Part shown: one piece after another, positions 35,012 through 43,130 of the stretch
Layout: every line of letters starts with the position of its first letter
How positions within the stretch are numbered: the stretch's first letter is position 1
DNA from: an uncultured Lachnospiraceae bacterium
GTDB taxonomy: Bacteria; Bacillota; Clostridia; Lachnospirales; Lachnospiraceae
Assembly (NCBI GenBank): GCA_902793335.1
Contig: CADBCZ010000019.1
Span: 31,702-95,701, forward strand
DNA: 64,000 bases
Reading direction: 5' to 3'
Notes under the pieces: model-generated
The model's database searches: none
Seen by the model: only the letters and a program-made list of their open reading frames with translations
Told to the model about the DNA's origin: nothing
Program-made: the position numbers and the translations under genes

Positions 35012-35668
35012 CTACCTCCTACCCGCTTCATAATCTATGGCATCCTCCAACTCGCACCTTATAAATATCCAACTAAACCTCATAAGAGGGAATTGAACAG
35101 CTATAATGAGCCCCAGCATAACAAGCTTAAAAACCAGTGAATAATCCCGATCTACCAAAGCACTTGCCATGATAACATTGGAAAATATCGCCACAACTTT
35201 CACACCATCCTGACACGTCGTCCCCGGTTTTTTCTCTACTGCAACCAGCATTGATAACAACAAACTATTAATTGCAAATTCAGCTCCAATTACAGGGTCA
35301 AAGCCTCCATACATAACAACCGCAATTAATCCAAGCATCTGAACTCCCCAATGCAAACACACACGAAAACAATAGCCATTTCGAATCATTTCACGACGAC
35401 TATCATATGTCATGGGACACAGATACATTATCTTTGGAAGTCTTATTGGATGAATTATTTCCGAAAAAACTACAAATACAATTGGTCCCATCACAGCAAT
35501 ATATAACAATATATTCCCGTTTCTGTTTCTATCTTCCCAGATGCTGCCACCTAACAACAACGGATATATCATTAAATATATTGGCAACCAATATTTTCCC
35601 TTATCCGATTCCCAAACTCTTTTTAAATTGTCAAGTCTAAATGCTCTCCAATAATCTCTCCACATCAT
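35012..35668 (-). CDS. ABC-operon membrane protein (putative permease)
   Basis: A 218-residue protein beginning MMWRDYWRAFRLDNLKRVWE with about five to six membrane segments (LPIYLMIYPLLLGGSIW, ILLYIAVMGPIVFVVFSEII, LIAVVMYGG and others). It lies between the first ATPase and gntR with gaps of 16 and 4 nt and is probably the permease partner of the first ATPase. No named family was recognised. Confidence 0.7.
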   Translation of the reverse strand: MMWRDYWRAFRLDNLKRVWESDKGKYWLPIYLMIYPLLLGGSIWEDRNRNGNILLYIAVMGPIVFVVFSEIIHPIRLPKIMYLCPMTYDSRREMIRNGYCFRVCLHWGVQMLGLIAVVMYGGFDPVIGAEFAINSLLLSMLVAVEKKPGTTCQDGVKVVAIFSNVIMASALVDRDYSLVFKLVMLGLIIAVQFPLMRFSWIFIRCELEDAIDYEAGRR

Positions 35669-35684
35669 CTCATCTCCCTGTTAT

Positions 35685-36572
35685 CTATATATATGGAGAC
35701 AATGGACGGTTCTCTATTTCCTTCCTCACTCGTCTCTGTTTACTAAAGTAATACATAAATTCCTCTATCGTAGGATATGTAACCTGTAACTCTTTATCAT
35801 ATTCCTTATGCCTTCGATGTTTCACAAGTGCTTTCGCACCATATGTGTTCTCTTCAATATGTACGATTCTTTCCTTCGGAAGAAGTCTGATCTTATAGGC
35901 TTCACCTGATACAATCCGATAATCTTCACGGAAACTTTCTATATCCCCTGCAAATATCTGTTTTCCATCTTCTAAATATATCAGATAGTCTGCCAGTCTA
36001 TCGAGATCCTCCGTCAAATGAGTTGCAAGAATCACACTCTTAGTTCCGTCTGACATATACTCCCTAAGTATTTCAAAAAACTGTTCTCTAAACTCCGGAT
36101 CAAAATTGGCTGTCGGCTCATCAAGAATTAAAAGCTTCGGATCGTATGAAAGCGCAAATGCAAACTGAGCTTTTAGCTTCTGTCCCTTCGATAATCTTCC
36201 AAACTTCTGATCAGACTTTAAATCAAAGCGCTTAAGATACCTCTCCATTCTCTCACGACTGTAATTGGTATAATATCTGCCATACTCATCCGCATTTGCA
36301 AGAAGAGTGAAATCCGGATCAAAAAGCTCTTCCGTAAGCACTGTTCCGATACCATCAAGTATCTCATCCCTCTTCTCATCATAAGTTTTTCCAGCAATCT
36401 CCACACTTCCATCGTCGGGGTGATAAAGTCCAAGAATTAAATGCAACAAAGTAGTCTTTCCCGAACCATTCTGTCCCACAAGTCCACATATATAGCCTGT
36501 CGGAATCTCTAATGATATCTGATCTAATTGAAATTTCCCAATACGTTTTGAAACGTTATCCAGTCTGATCAT
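35685..36572 (-). CDS. ABC transporter ATP-binding protein, first gene of the GntR operon
   Basis: A 295-residue ATPase with Walker A GQNGSGKTTL, signature LSKGQKLK, Walker B LLILDEP and H-loop ATHL, followed by an extra C-terminal region of about 85 residues. ATG 36572 follows GAGGAGA; an in-frame start nine codons earlier covers that site. It opens a five-gene unit ATPase-permease-GntR-ATPase-membrane protein. Confidence 0.82.
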   Translation of the reverse strand: MIRLDNVSKRIGKFQLDQISLEIPTGYICGLVGQNGSGKTTLLHLILGLYHPDDGSVEIAGKTYDEKRDEILDGIGTVLTEELFDPDFTLLANADEYGRYYTNYSRERMERYLKRFDLKSDQKFGRLSKGQKLKAQFAFALSYDPKLLILDEPTANFDPEFREQFFEILREYMSDGTKSVILATHLTEDLDRLADYLIYLEDGKQIFAGDIESFREDYRIVSGEAYKIRLLPKERIVHIEENTYGAKALVKHRRHKEYDKELQVTYPTIEEFMYYFSKQRRVRKEIENRPLSPYI

Positions 36573-36600
36573 GACACTCTCCTCACAACTGTTTATCATC

Positions 36601-36641
36601 TGTATATATTAATATATACACCTCATGCACAGTTTTGTCAA
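36601..36641 (-). promoter_or_regulatory. GntR operon promoter with 20-bp palindrome
   Basis: TGTATATATTAATATATACA (36601-36620) is a perfect 20-bp palindrome. It covers the minus-strand -10 TATATA (36613-36618), which pairs with a consensus -35 TTGACA (36636-36641) over 17 bp. A bound GntR dimer would block RNA polymerase. Confidence 0.65.
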
Positions 36642-36717
36642 GAGATTTATATGCAGCAAAACACCTTAAACAGTTCTATGAGAACGAATACGAACAATAC
36701 GAAAGGGGACTTTTAAA

Positions 36718-36861
36718 ATGAACGCAGCGTTGGTACTTATTGTTAGTATCGTAGCACTTTTTGCTTCAATACGTCATCAGGGTCAATCTATCGGTGAGGT
36801 TATTGAAGATACAATGGGATCTATGGGCTTCGGAACTACCTTCTTGGATACAGAAATGTAG
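36718..36861 (+). CDS. 47-residue small membrane protein, hypothetical
   Basis: ATG 36718 has GAAAGGGGAC upstream. The peptide MNAALVLIVSIVALFASIRH continues QGQSIGEVIEDTMGSMGF and ends LDTEM. It has one hydrophobic helix and a glycine/acid-rich tail. No family was recognised. A DUF4143-like tail follows in the same frame directly after the TAG, so the ORF may be a chance neighbour of a remnant or the front of a chimaera. Confidence 0.45.
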   Translation: MNAALVLIVSIVALFASIRHQGQSIGEVIEDTMGSMGFGTTFLDTEM

Positions 36862-37001
36862 ATACCGGACATATACTCGAAAATATCGTCTATTTTGAAC
36901 TACTTCGACGAGGATACGATGTGGCTATAGGAAAAATCGACAATAAAGAGATCGATTTTATCGCTACAAAGGATGATGAAAAACATATTATCGTAAAATA
37001 A
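36862..37001 (+). pseudogene. C-terminal remnant of a DUF4143 AAA-type ATPase
   Basis: The 46 codons before TAA 36999-37001 read DTGHILENIVYFELLRRGYD then VAIGKIDNKEIDFIATKDDE. This is the hallmark C-terminal segment of AAA ATPases with DUF4143 (GHLLEN-VY-ELLRRG...DFV). The ATPase part is missing; it is an isolated gene end. Confidence 0.7.
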
Positions 37002-37005
37002 AAAA

Positions 37006-37048
37006 CCTTTAAGTAGATTTGGGTTATTCTACCTTATCTACTTAAAGG
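37006..37048 (-). terminator. Strong terminator after the 33-residue peptide gene
   Basis: CCTTTAAGTAGAT (37006-37018) and ATCTACTTAAAGG (37036-37048) form a perfect 13-bp stem. On the minus strand it is followed by TTTTTTATTTT, so it ends leftward transcription, consistent with the small ORF at 37113-37214 being expressed. Confidence 0.7.
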
Positions 37049-37112
37049 GAAGCATATAACATACAAAACACAATTATTCCACATAACTGTTAACACAATC
37101 TAATTGCATGTT

Positions 37113-37214
37113 TCAATTTTTTAACAGATACTTTACTGCAAAAAACACTATACCTACTATAAAAAATTCTATTACTTGTTTTACAATCTTCAATACTTTT
37201 TCTTTATTACTCAT
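37113..37214 (-). CDS. 33-residue hydrophobic peptide
   Basis: ATG 37214 is preceded by AAAGGAG at 10 nt. The product begins MSNKEKVLKIVKQVIEFFIV, continues GIVFFAVKYLLKN and has a lysine-rich N-terminus, one membrane helix and a basic end. A strong terminator lies 65 nt downstream, so a short dedicated transcript is plausible. The form is that of small membrane regulators, type I toxins or leaderless bacteriocins; nothing decides between them. Confidence 0.45.
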   Translation of the reverse strand: MSNKEKVLKIVKQVIEFFIVGIVFFAVKYLLKN

Positions 37215-37423
37215 AATATTATAGCTCCTTTAATTTATTTAATCTACCAAGTTTATCTAATCCAACAGATAGCTCGATACTCTTTATGCGCTTACTACCA
37301 CCTTTGCCTGACAAGCCATTCCATTCTGAACCATTAAGCTGTTAAGATTATTTTCGCATTCTTTCTTCTTATTCTGATATGTAAGCAACTCCACATCATA
37401 CAACACCACTCCAATCAATAATC

Positions 37424-37445
37424 AAGCCGTCTGTTAAGACGGCTT
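37424..37445 (-). terminator. Terminator of the HD-GYP gene
   Basis: AAGCCGTC (37424-37431) and GACGGCTT (37438-37445) form an 8-bp stem. On the minus strand it contains the TAA stop of the HD-GYP gene in its loop and is followed by GATTATTGATT, a weak U-tract. Confidence 0.55.
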
Positions 37446-38081
37446 GTTATTCTCTGTAACTATATTCTCTATCTCTTTTTCCTTTTCAGCTTGTGCCTTC
37501 TCCCTCTCAAGTATCTCCTCGTGTACTATACTCTGAAACGGAAGAAATATCTTCATGTCAAAATGTCTTACCTCCTCTATAAGCAACTCAACAGCCGTCT
37601 CATTATCGAATGCCTTTCGATACGGACGGTCAGATGTAAGAGCGACAAAGACATCGCAGATACGAAGTATTCTTGCTCCAAGCGGTATCTGCTCACCGAT
37701 AAGATTGTCCGGATATCCTGTACCATCATAGTTCTCGTGATGATGAAGTATCATCTCACATATCCTGTCAGAATAGCCTTCCTCTTTCACGACTTCATAT
37801 CCAAGTCCTGCATGCAGACGAACATACCTCATCTTCTCGACATTTAACGTATCTTCTTCTCCACCGTAGAGATATGTACTTGCACGTAACTTTCCTATAT
37901 CATGAAGCATTCCTGCAATCTCTATATCATGACAGAAATCAGGATCAAGCTTAAGCTCCTTAGCAAGCTTTCCGGCAAGTCTTGACACCTCAATTCCATG
38001 AGCAATCTCAGTCTCAAGATCCTCAGTAAGATAAAGCTCCATCTCATCTATTTCTGTATTTTCTTCACCCAAATCTATCAT
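37434..38081 (-). CDS. HD-GYP domain protein
   Basis: A 215-residue protein made almost only of an HD-GYP domain. The HD motif is MLHDIGKL (near residue 58), the second histidines are ILHHHENYDGTGYPDNL with an intact GYP, and ICDVFVALTSDRPYRKAF follows. The tail (about 185-215) is a charged helix. It should hydrolyse cyclic-di-GMP in the cytoplasm, with no attached sensor, so control must come from partners or expression. It starts about 90 bp from the MITE-like repeat. Confidence 0.82.
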   Translation of the reverse strand: MIDLGEENTEIDEMELYLTEDLETEIAHGIEVSRLAGKLAKELKLDPDFCHDIEIAGMLHDIGKLRASTYLYGGEEDTLNVEKMRYVRLHAGLGYEVVKEEGYSDRICEMILHHHENYDGTGYPDNLIGEQIPLGARILRICDVFVALTSDRPYRKAFDNETAVELLIEEVRHFDMKIFLPFQSIVHEEILEREKAQAEKEKEIENIVTENNKPS

Positions 38082-38167
38082 ACTTCTCCTCCTCTCTCCC
38101 CAACATTATTTAATAGTTATATTATCGCAACTCAAGTTTTCTGTTTTTCTTTTGTGGAACATTTCAT

Positions 38168-38371
38168 GCAGAGAATTACGAAACATCATGTATTCTGTTA
38201 CTGCGTTGTATATATTATGTAGTAACCATAAGCAGACCTTGGCGCAGTCGTTGGTACTTAATGAACACAAAGTGTGAATTTAGTACCATTACGACGGAGA
38301 CAGAGCGAAAGCATGTCTGTTATGGTGTTATATAATATTTACAACGCATACGGCAGCACGTAAATCTCTGC
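38168..38371. repeat. 204-bp MITE-like element with nested inverted repeats
   Basis: The ends GCAGAGAATTACG (38168-38180) and CGTAAATCTCTGC (38359-38371) are 13-bp inverted repeats with one mismatch. Inside, TGCGTTGTATATATTATG at 38202-38219 and the following CAGAC-side bases (to about 38237) are mirrored by 38315-38347 with few gaps. The centre holds TGGTACT/AGTACCA and ACAC/GTGT. Almost the whole element can fold into one long hairpin. No ORF is present. It ends 10 bp from the hemZ stop, so its RNA form could end or stabilise hemZ mRNA. A shortened relative lies at 22.03-22.16 kb. Confidence 0.7.
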
Positions 38372-38381
38372 AATCATCTAA

Positions 38382-39968
38382 CTATTTAATAATGTCAAAC
38401 ATCTTCTGCTTTCTCTCAATCATCTCATCGATTCTCTCTATATACTGCTCTACATTCTTCACATTCTCAACCCGTTCGATCCTTCCCTCATTACGGAAAA
38501 CGAACTTAGACGAAGCTCCTGCCCCCATAGCAATGATATCAAGCTTCTCCTCCATGATAAGAACGTTGTAAAAACATTCCTTACCCCGCGCTGCATATCC
38601 GATGTTCTCAAGCTTACCCGGAATATTCTTCTGTCTGTACAGATAATAAGGTTCTAATTCTAAAGATCTTGCGCACTCATCCACAGCCATAAGCATCTCG
38701 TTAGTACTGCCCTTGATCAGATTGTGGTATTTCTCCATCTCGATATTTAAGTTAGCCGCCCTCTTAATCGCCAGACTATGCACCGTCAGACTGTCCGGCG
38801 CAAGCTTATATATCTCTGACAAAGTGTGCCTGACATCCTCTATATCCTCACCGGGAAGTCCCACAATCATATCCATATTGATGTTGGTAAATCCCGCATT
38901 TCTTGCCATTGTAAATGCTTCCTTAGTCTGTGCCACTGTATGTGCACGACCTATAAGCTTTAGCGTCTCATCAGACATAGTCTGAGGATTGATACTAATT
39001 CTCTCTACGCCTAATTCTCTAAGAACCTTCAATTTATCCTCAGTAATGCTGTCCGGTCTGCCACACTCCACACAAAACTCTCTAATATACTGCATATCAA
39101 ATGAGCTTTGAAGTTTTTCGATAACAATACTTAACTGCTCAGCCGACAGGGCACTTGGCGTACCACCGCCAACATATATCGCCACAAGACGTTTATTTCT
39201 GTATATCTCCGAAGAGGCCACCGCCTCTATTTCTTTACATAATGCATTAATATAATCACTGACAGTCAATCTGTTTTTCTTCTTCGTATTCTGTACAACT
39301 TCGTTATACTTTAAAGATACTTCGACCTCGTCATCGCCCTTTGAATCATCACTTTCTCTCTTAGACTCCTCATCCTGATACATAGCAATAGGATAAGAAG
39401 TAAATGAACAATACAGACACCTAGTCGGGCAGAATGGCACTCCAACATATATGCAGTACTCATTCTCATAATCAAAACCTGCAAAAAGCTCCTGCTCTTT
39501 GCCTGCAACCTCTATACAGATATCCGCCTTCTGCTTGGTTGTCAGGTACACATCCTCATAGAGCTTTCTAATCTCTTCTACACCCTTGCCATTTTCAAGA
39601 CATTCTGTCGCAATCTTCGTCGGACGTACCCCCGTAAGGCTTCCCCATGGAAGCGTCTTACCGGTATATTTTGAAAGCATCTCGTATAGTTTTCCCTTGA
39701 TTGGATTCCTAGAAAGCTGCTTATTCATGAAATCAGTAACAACTGTGGCCGTAGCACTGTATCCGCCCTCATCTGTCAGGGTAAATGTTACATAGCCACC
39801 ACGCTGAAGAGATGGTATCTCGACATCCGTATCGTAGACAAAGAAAGCCTTTAATGTAAGCCTGGTATCCTCTTTTGAGAGCACCACCTTCTCATTGTCA
39901 AAGAAAGCCTGCAACATAACCCTTATATCATTGTTATATAAATCTATATTCTGATCTAAGTATATCAT
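38382..39968 (-). CDS. hemZ: HemZ-type radical SAM coproporphyrinogen III oxidase-like enzyme
   Basis: A 528-residue protein. The N-terminal extension (residues 1-175) is characteristic of HemZ of Firmicutes. The radical SAM core follows with PFCPTRCLYCSFTSYPI (CxxxCxxC), YVGGGTPSAL and VECGRPDSI, then the HemN-like C-terminal region (LYRQKNIPGKLENIGYA). The family is linked to oxygen-independent haem synthesis, though in anaerobic Clostridia without a haem pathway the true reaction is uncertain. It lies 77 nt after the MBL hydrolase gene, in the usual clostridial order. Confidence 0.88.
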   Translation of the reverse strand: MIYLDQNIDLYNNDIRVMLQAFFDNEKVVLSKEDTRLTLKAFFVYDTDVEIPSLQRGGYVTFTLTDEGGYSATATVVTDFMNKQLSRNPIKGKLYEMLSKYTGKTLPWGSLTGVRPTKIATECLENGKGVEEIRKLYEDVYLTTKQKADICIEVAGKEQELFAGFDYENEYCIYVGVPFCPTRCLYCSFTSYPIAMYQDEESKRESDDSKGDDEVEVSLKYNEVVQNTKKKNRLTVSDYINALCKEIEAVASSEIYRNKRLVAIYVGGGTPSALSAEQLSIVIEKLQSSFDMQYIREFCVECGRPDSITEDKLKVLRELGVERISINPQTMSDETLKLIGRAHTVAQTKEAFTMARNAGFTNINMDMIVGLPGEDIEDVRHTLSEIYKLAPDSLTVHSLAIKRAANLNIEMEKYHNLIKGSTNEMLMAVDECARSLELEPYYLYRQKNIPGKLENIGYAARGKECFYNVLIMEEKLDIIAMGAGASSKFVFRNEGRIERVENVKNVEQYIERIDEMIERKQKMFDIIK

Positions 39969-40045
39969 ATATTTGTCCTATTCAAAAATCCATTATCTCC
40001 TTGCCCGGAACAAATATCGGTCTCATTCAAACATATATAATCTCT

Positions 40046-40690
40046 TCATTTCTCCGGACAGGCAATATTGTTTTTCTTCTCCCATCCAATAGTAGTCATA
40101 TCCATATGTCCCGGGAATACCTTGGTGTCCTCCGGCAACTTATATAATATATCTCTTATAGAGCTTACAAGCTGTGCCGCACTTCCTGTCGGAAAATCCG
40201 TTCTTCCCACACTCTCACAAAACAGCGTATCACCTGCGATAAGAGACTTCATCTCCTCAATATAGAAACACATTCCTCCTGCTGTATGTCCCGGTGTGAG
40301 GATACATTTCATCTTAACTCCAAGTATATCAAGCACCTGACCATCCTCTAACACCTCATCAGCATGAAGTGTCATAGGATCTTCAAACATAGTGGAAAGA
40401 TTAACCCCGGGATTACCTAACACTTTCTCATTCTCTTCCTTTGATGCATAGACAGGAACATTAAATCTCTCTTTAAGCTCCTTAACTGCACCGATATGAT
40501 CATAGTGACCATGAGTTAAAAATATACCCTTAAGTGTAAATCCCGGTGTATTGAAAATCTCCGTAAGTGTATCCGCCTCAGCTCCCGGATCAAATACAAC
40601 GCACTCACCGGTCGCATGATTTGCAAGAATATAGCAGTTCACATCCATATATCCATATACGGTTTTTCTGAAAATTTCTATATCTTCCAT
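40046..40690 (-). CDS. MBL-fold metallo-hydrolase (glyoxalase II-like)
   Basis: A 214-residue metallo-beta-lactamase-fold protein with LTHGHYDHIGAV (HxHxDH), CILTPGHTAGGMCFY and LIAGDTLFCESVGRTDFPTG, ending at FPGHMDMTTIG. It is a predicted Zn-dependent thioester or glyoxalase-II-like hydrolase. ATG 40690 follows GGGTGA, which overlaps the relA stop; a GTG at 40699 (GTGA overlap) is an equal alternative. It lies between relA and hemZ, as in many Clostridia. Confidence 0.82.
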   Translation of the reverse strand: MEDIEIFRKTVYGYMDVNCYILANHATGECVVFDPGAEADTLTEIFNTPGFTLKGIFLTHGHYDHIGAVKELKERFNVPVYASKEENEKVLGNPGVNLSTMFEDPMTLHADEVLEDGQVLDILGVKMKCILTPGHTAGGMCFYIEEMKSLIAGDTLFCESVGRTDFPTGSAAQLVSSIRDILYKLPEDTKVFPGHMDMTTIGWEKKNNIACPEK

Positions 40691-40695
40691 ATCTT

Positions 40696-42963
40696 TCACC
40701 CTACGCTTCTCTCAACATCTATAACTCCCGGAATCTGTCTAACCTTAGACATCACGGATTTCAACTGTTCAACTCTCTTAATTTCAAACGAAACAACAAT
40801 CGTTGCTTTCTCATTCTTACGGCTACTCTTACTGTTGATTGCGGTAACATTAATATTAGCCTCGGTAAATATCTTAGATACATCAAATAACATACCGGTT
40901 CTGTCCGATGCAAATATCTTAATCTCCGTAGAATATACAGAGCCACCTCCATCATCAGCATTCTCAAGCCATTCCGCTTCAATGAGACGCGATCTGTCAA
41001 TTTCATTCATTCCAATAACATTAATACAATCCGTTCTGTGAACGGACACACCACGACCTCTTGTCACATATCCCACAATTTCATCACCCGGAACAGGCGA
41101 ACAGCATTTAGAAAAATGTACTGCCACATCGTCAATACCTTTAACCCGGATTCCACCTTTGGTAGTGGCAAAATGACGAGCCTCTCCGTTATGATTGATC
41201 TGCTCGACAAGATCATCTTCTGTCATCTGAGCCTTAAATTCCTTGTTCTTAGCCTCAATGAGTTTGTTGACAACCTGTCCTTCCTTAAGTGCTCCATGAC
41301 CGATTGCGGCCAGAACCGATTCCCAGTCATTAAAATTATACTTAACCATCACCGAATGCTGTAATTCCGGCTTCGAGTAGTCCGTATAATTATAGCCCTT
41401 ACTCTTGCAATATTGTACAAGCAGTTCTTTACCCTTGTTGATATTCTCTTCCTTAAACTCCTGCTTAAACCACTGATTTATCTTACTTCTGGCCTGACCT
41501 GACTTGACAATTGTTAACCAGTCACGACTAGGTCCCTTAGAGTTACCGGATGTAATAATCTCAACACGATCACCATTCTGCAAAGTATAGGTTACCGGAA
41601 CAACCCTGTTATTAACCCTTGCACCGACCATCTTATTACCTACAGCAGAGTGAATACTGTAAGCAAAATCAATCGGTGTAGAACCCGCCGGCAGATTCTT
41701 GACATCACCGTTAGGAGTGAAACAATATACCTGCTCTGCAAAGAGGTCAAGGTCAGTCTTAACAGTGTTCATAAACTCCTTGTTATCATTATTCTCCTGC
41801 TGAATCTCTAACAGCTGGCGAAGCCATATAAGCTTCTCTTCCTCCCTATCCTTTGACGACCCTGACAGATTCTCCTTATATTTCCAGTGCGCTGCAATAC
41901 CGTATTCAGCAGTCTTATGCATTTCATAAGTACGGATTTGAATCTCAAACGGTCTACCGCTCTTTGATATAAGTGTTGTGTGAAGAGACTGATACATATT
42001 AGCCTTAGGCATAGCGATGTAATCCTTGAATCTACCCGGAATCGGCTTATATTTCTCATGGATTACACCGAGTGCTCCATAGCAGTCACGCACACTGTCA
42101 ACAATAATACGAACCGCAAATATATCGTATATCTGATCCAACGTCTTGTTCTGATTCTTCATCTTCTTGTAGATACTGAAGAAATGTTTAACACGCCCGC
42201 TGATCTCAGCCTTAATACCGGCTTCTCCTATACAGTCCTTAACCTCTTCAACTATATTATCAATAAATGTTTCTCTTTCTTCCAAACATTCATCAAGTTC
42301 TGTTTTCAGCTCCTTAAACTTCTCAGGTTCAAGATATCTAAGTGAAATATCATCCAATTCCACCTTGATCTTACTGATACCGAGTCTATGAGCAATAGGT
42401 GAATAAATATCAAGCGTTTCTCTTGATTTCTCTATCTGCTTGGCAGGACTCTGATACTGAAGAGTACGGAGATTGTGAAGTCGGTCCGCAAGCTTAATAA
42501 GAATTACGCGGATATCCTTTGCCATAGCAAGAAACATCTTACGAAGATTCTCAGCCTGAACTTCAATCTTATCCTGTGAAAAATTGAGCTGTGTCAACTT
42601 GGTAACACCCTCAACCAGAAGAAGAATCTCAGCAGAGAATTCACGTTCAAGTTCCTCATCCGTCATAATCGTATCTTCAATAACATCGTGCAATATACCG
42701 GCAACAATAGTCTCCTTGTCAAGCTCTAATTCTGCTAATATAATAGCAACGCAAAGAGGATGCATAATGTATGGCTCTCCTGATTTGCGAAACTGTCCTT
42801 CGTGTGCTTTGTCGGCAATACGATAGGCCTTCTCAATCATGGAAATATCTGTATTCGGATGATACTTACGAACTTCGTCTATTAATGTCTTGTACAGCTC
42901 CTCCGGTGGTGTAAAATCCTTTGGTGTTGACAACTCCTTATCCAGATTAACCATTCCAGCCAT
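40696..42963 (-). CDS. relA: Bifunctional (p)ppGpp synthetase/hydrolase
   Basis: A 755-residue Rel enzyme. The HD hydrolase domain is near the N-terminus (GILHDVIEDT), the synthetase domain near 240-370 (RVKHFFSIYKKMK, YQSLHTTL), then TGS (VYCFTPNGDVKNLPAGSTPI followed by DFAYSIH) and a C-terminal ACT domain (SDRTGMLFDVSKIFTEANIN). It makes and breaks the alarmone during amino-acid starvation. ATG 42963 with GGAAGGTGA is used; an in-frame start 32 codons upstream adds a hydrophobic leader not seen in the family. It overlaps or adjoins the MBL gene. Confidence 0.93.
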   Translation of the reverse strand: MAGMVNLDKELSTPKDFTPPEELYKTLIDEVRKYHPNTDISMIEKAYRIADKAHEGQFRKSGEPYIMHPLCVAIILAELELDKETIVAGILHDVIEDTIMTDEELEREFSAEILLLVEGVTKLTQLNFSQDKIEVQAENLRKMFLAMAKDIRVILIKLADRLHNLRTLQYQSPAKQIEKSRETLDIYSPIAHRLGISKIKVELDDISLRYLEPEKFKELKTELDECLEERETFIDNIVEEVKDCIGEAGIKAEISGRVKHFFSIYKKMKNQNKTLDQIYDIFAVRIIVDSVRDCYGALGVIHEKYKPIPGRFKDYIAMPKANMYQSLHTTLISKSGRPFEIQIRTYEMHKTAEYGIAAHWKYKENLSGSSKDREEEKLIWLRQLLEIQQENNDNKEFMNTVKTDLDLFAEQVYCFTPNGDVKNLPAGSTPIDFAYSIHSAVGNKMVGARVNNRVVPVTYTLQNGDRVEIITSGNSKGPSRDWLTIVKSGQARSKINQWFKQEFKEENINKGKELLVQYCKSKGYNYTDYSKPELQHSVMVKYNFNDWESVLAAIGHGALKEGQVVNKLIEAKNKEFKAQMTEDDLVEQINHNGEARHFATTKGGIRVKGIDDVAVHFSKCCSPVPGDEIVGYVTRGRGVSVHRTDCINVIGMNEIDRSRLIEAEWLENADDGGGSVYSTEIKIFASDRTGMLFDVSKIFTEANINVTAINSKSSRKNEKATIVVSFEIKRVEQLKSVMSKVRQIPGVIDVERSVG

Positions 42964-43130
42964 ACTCTCACCTTCCTTCCGATTTTTGTGGTAAATAATA
43001 ATTAAAATTATACCCCATAAATCCATTATTGTAACGCAGAAAATTACTATATATAACATTTTTAGCAGTTTTTACATAAATTATCCGCTTACAGCTTCTT
43101 TTCTGTCCATAATGTAGGATAATAATAAAG

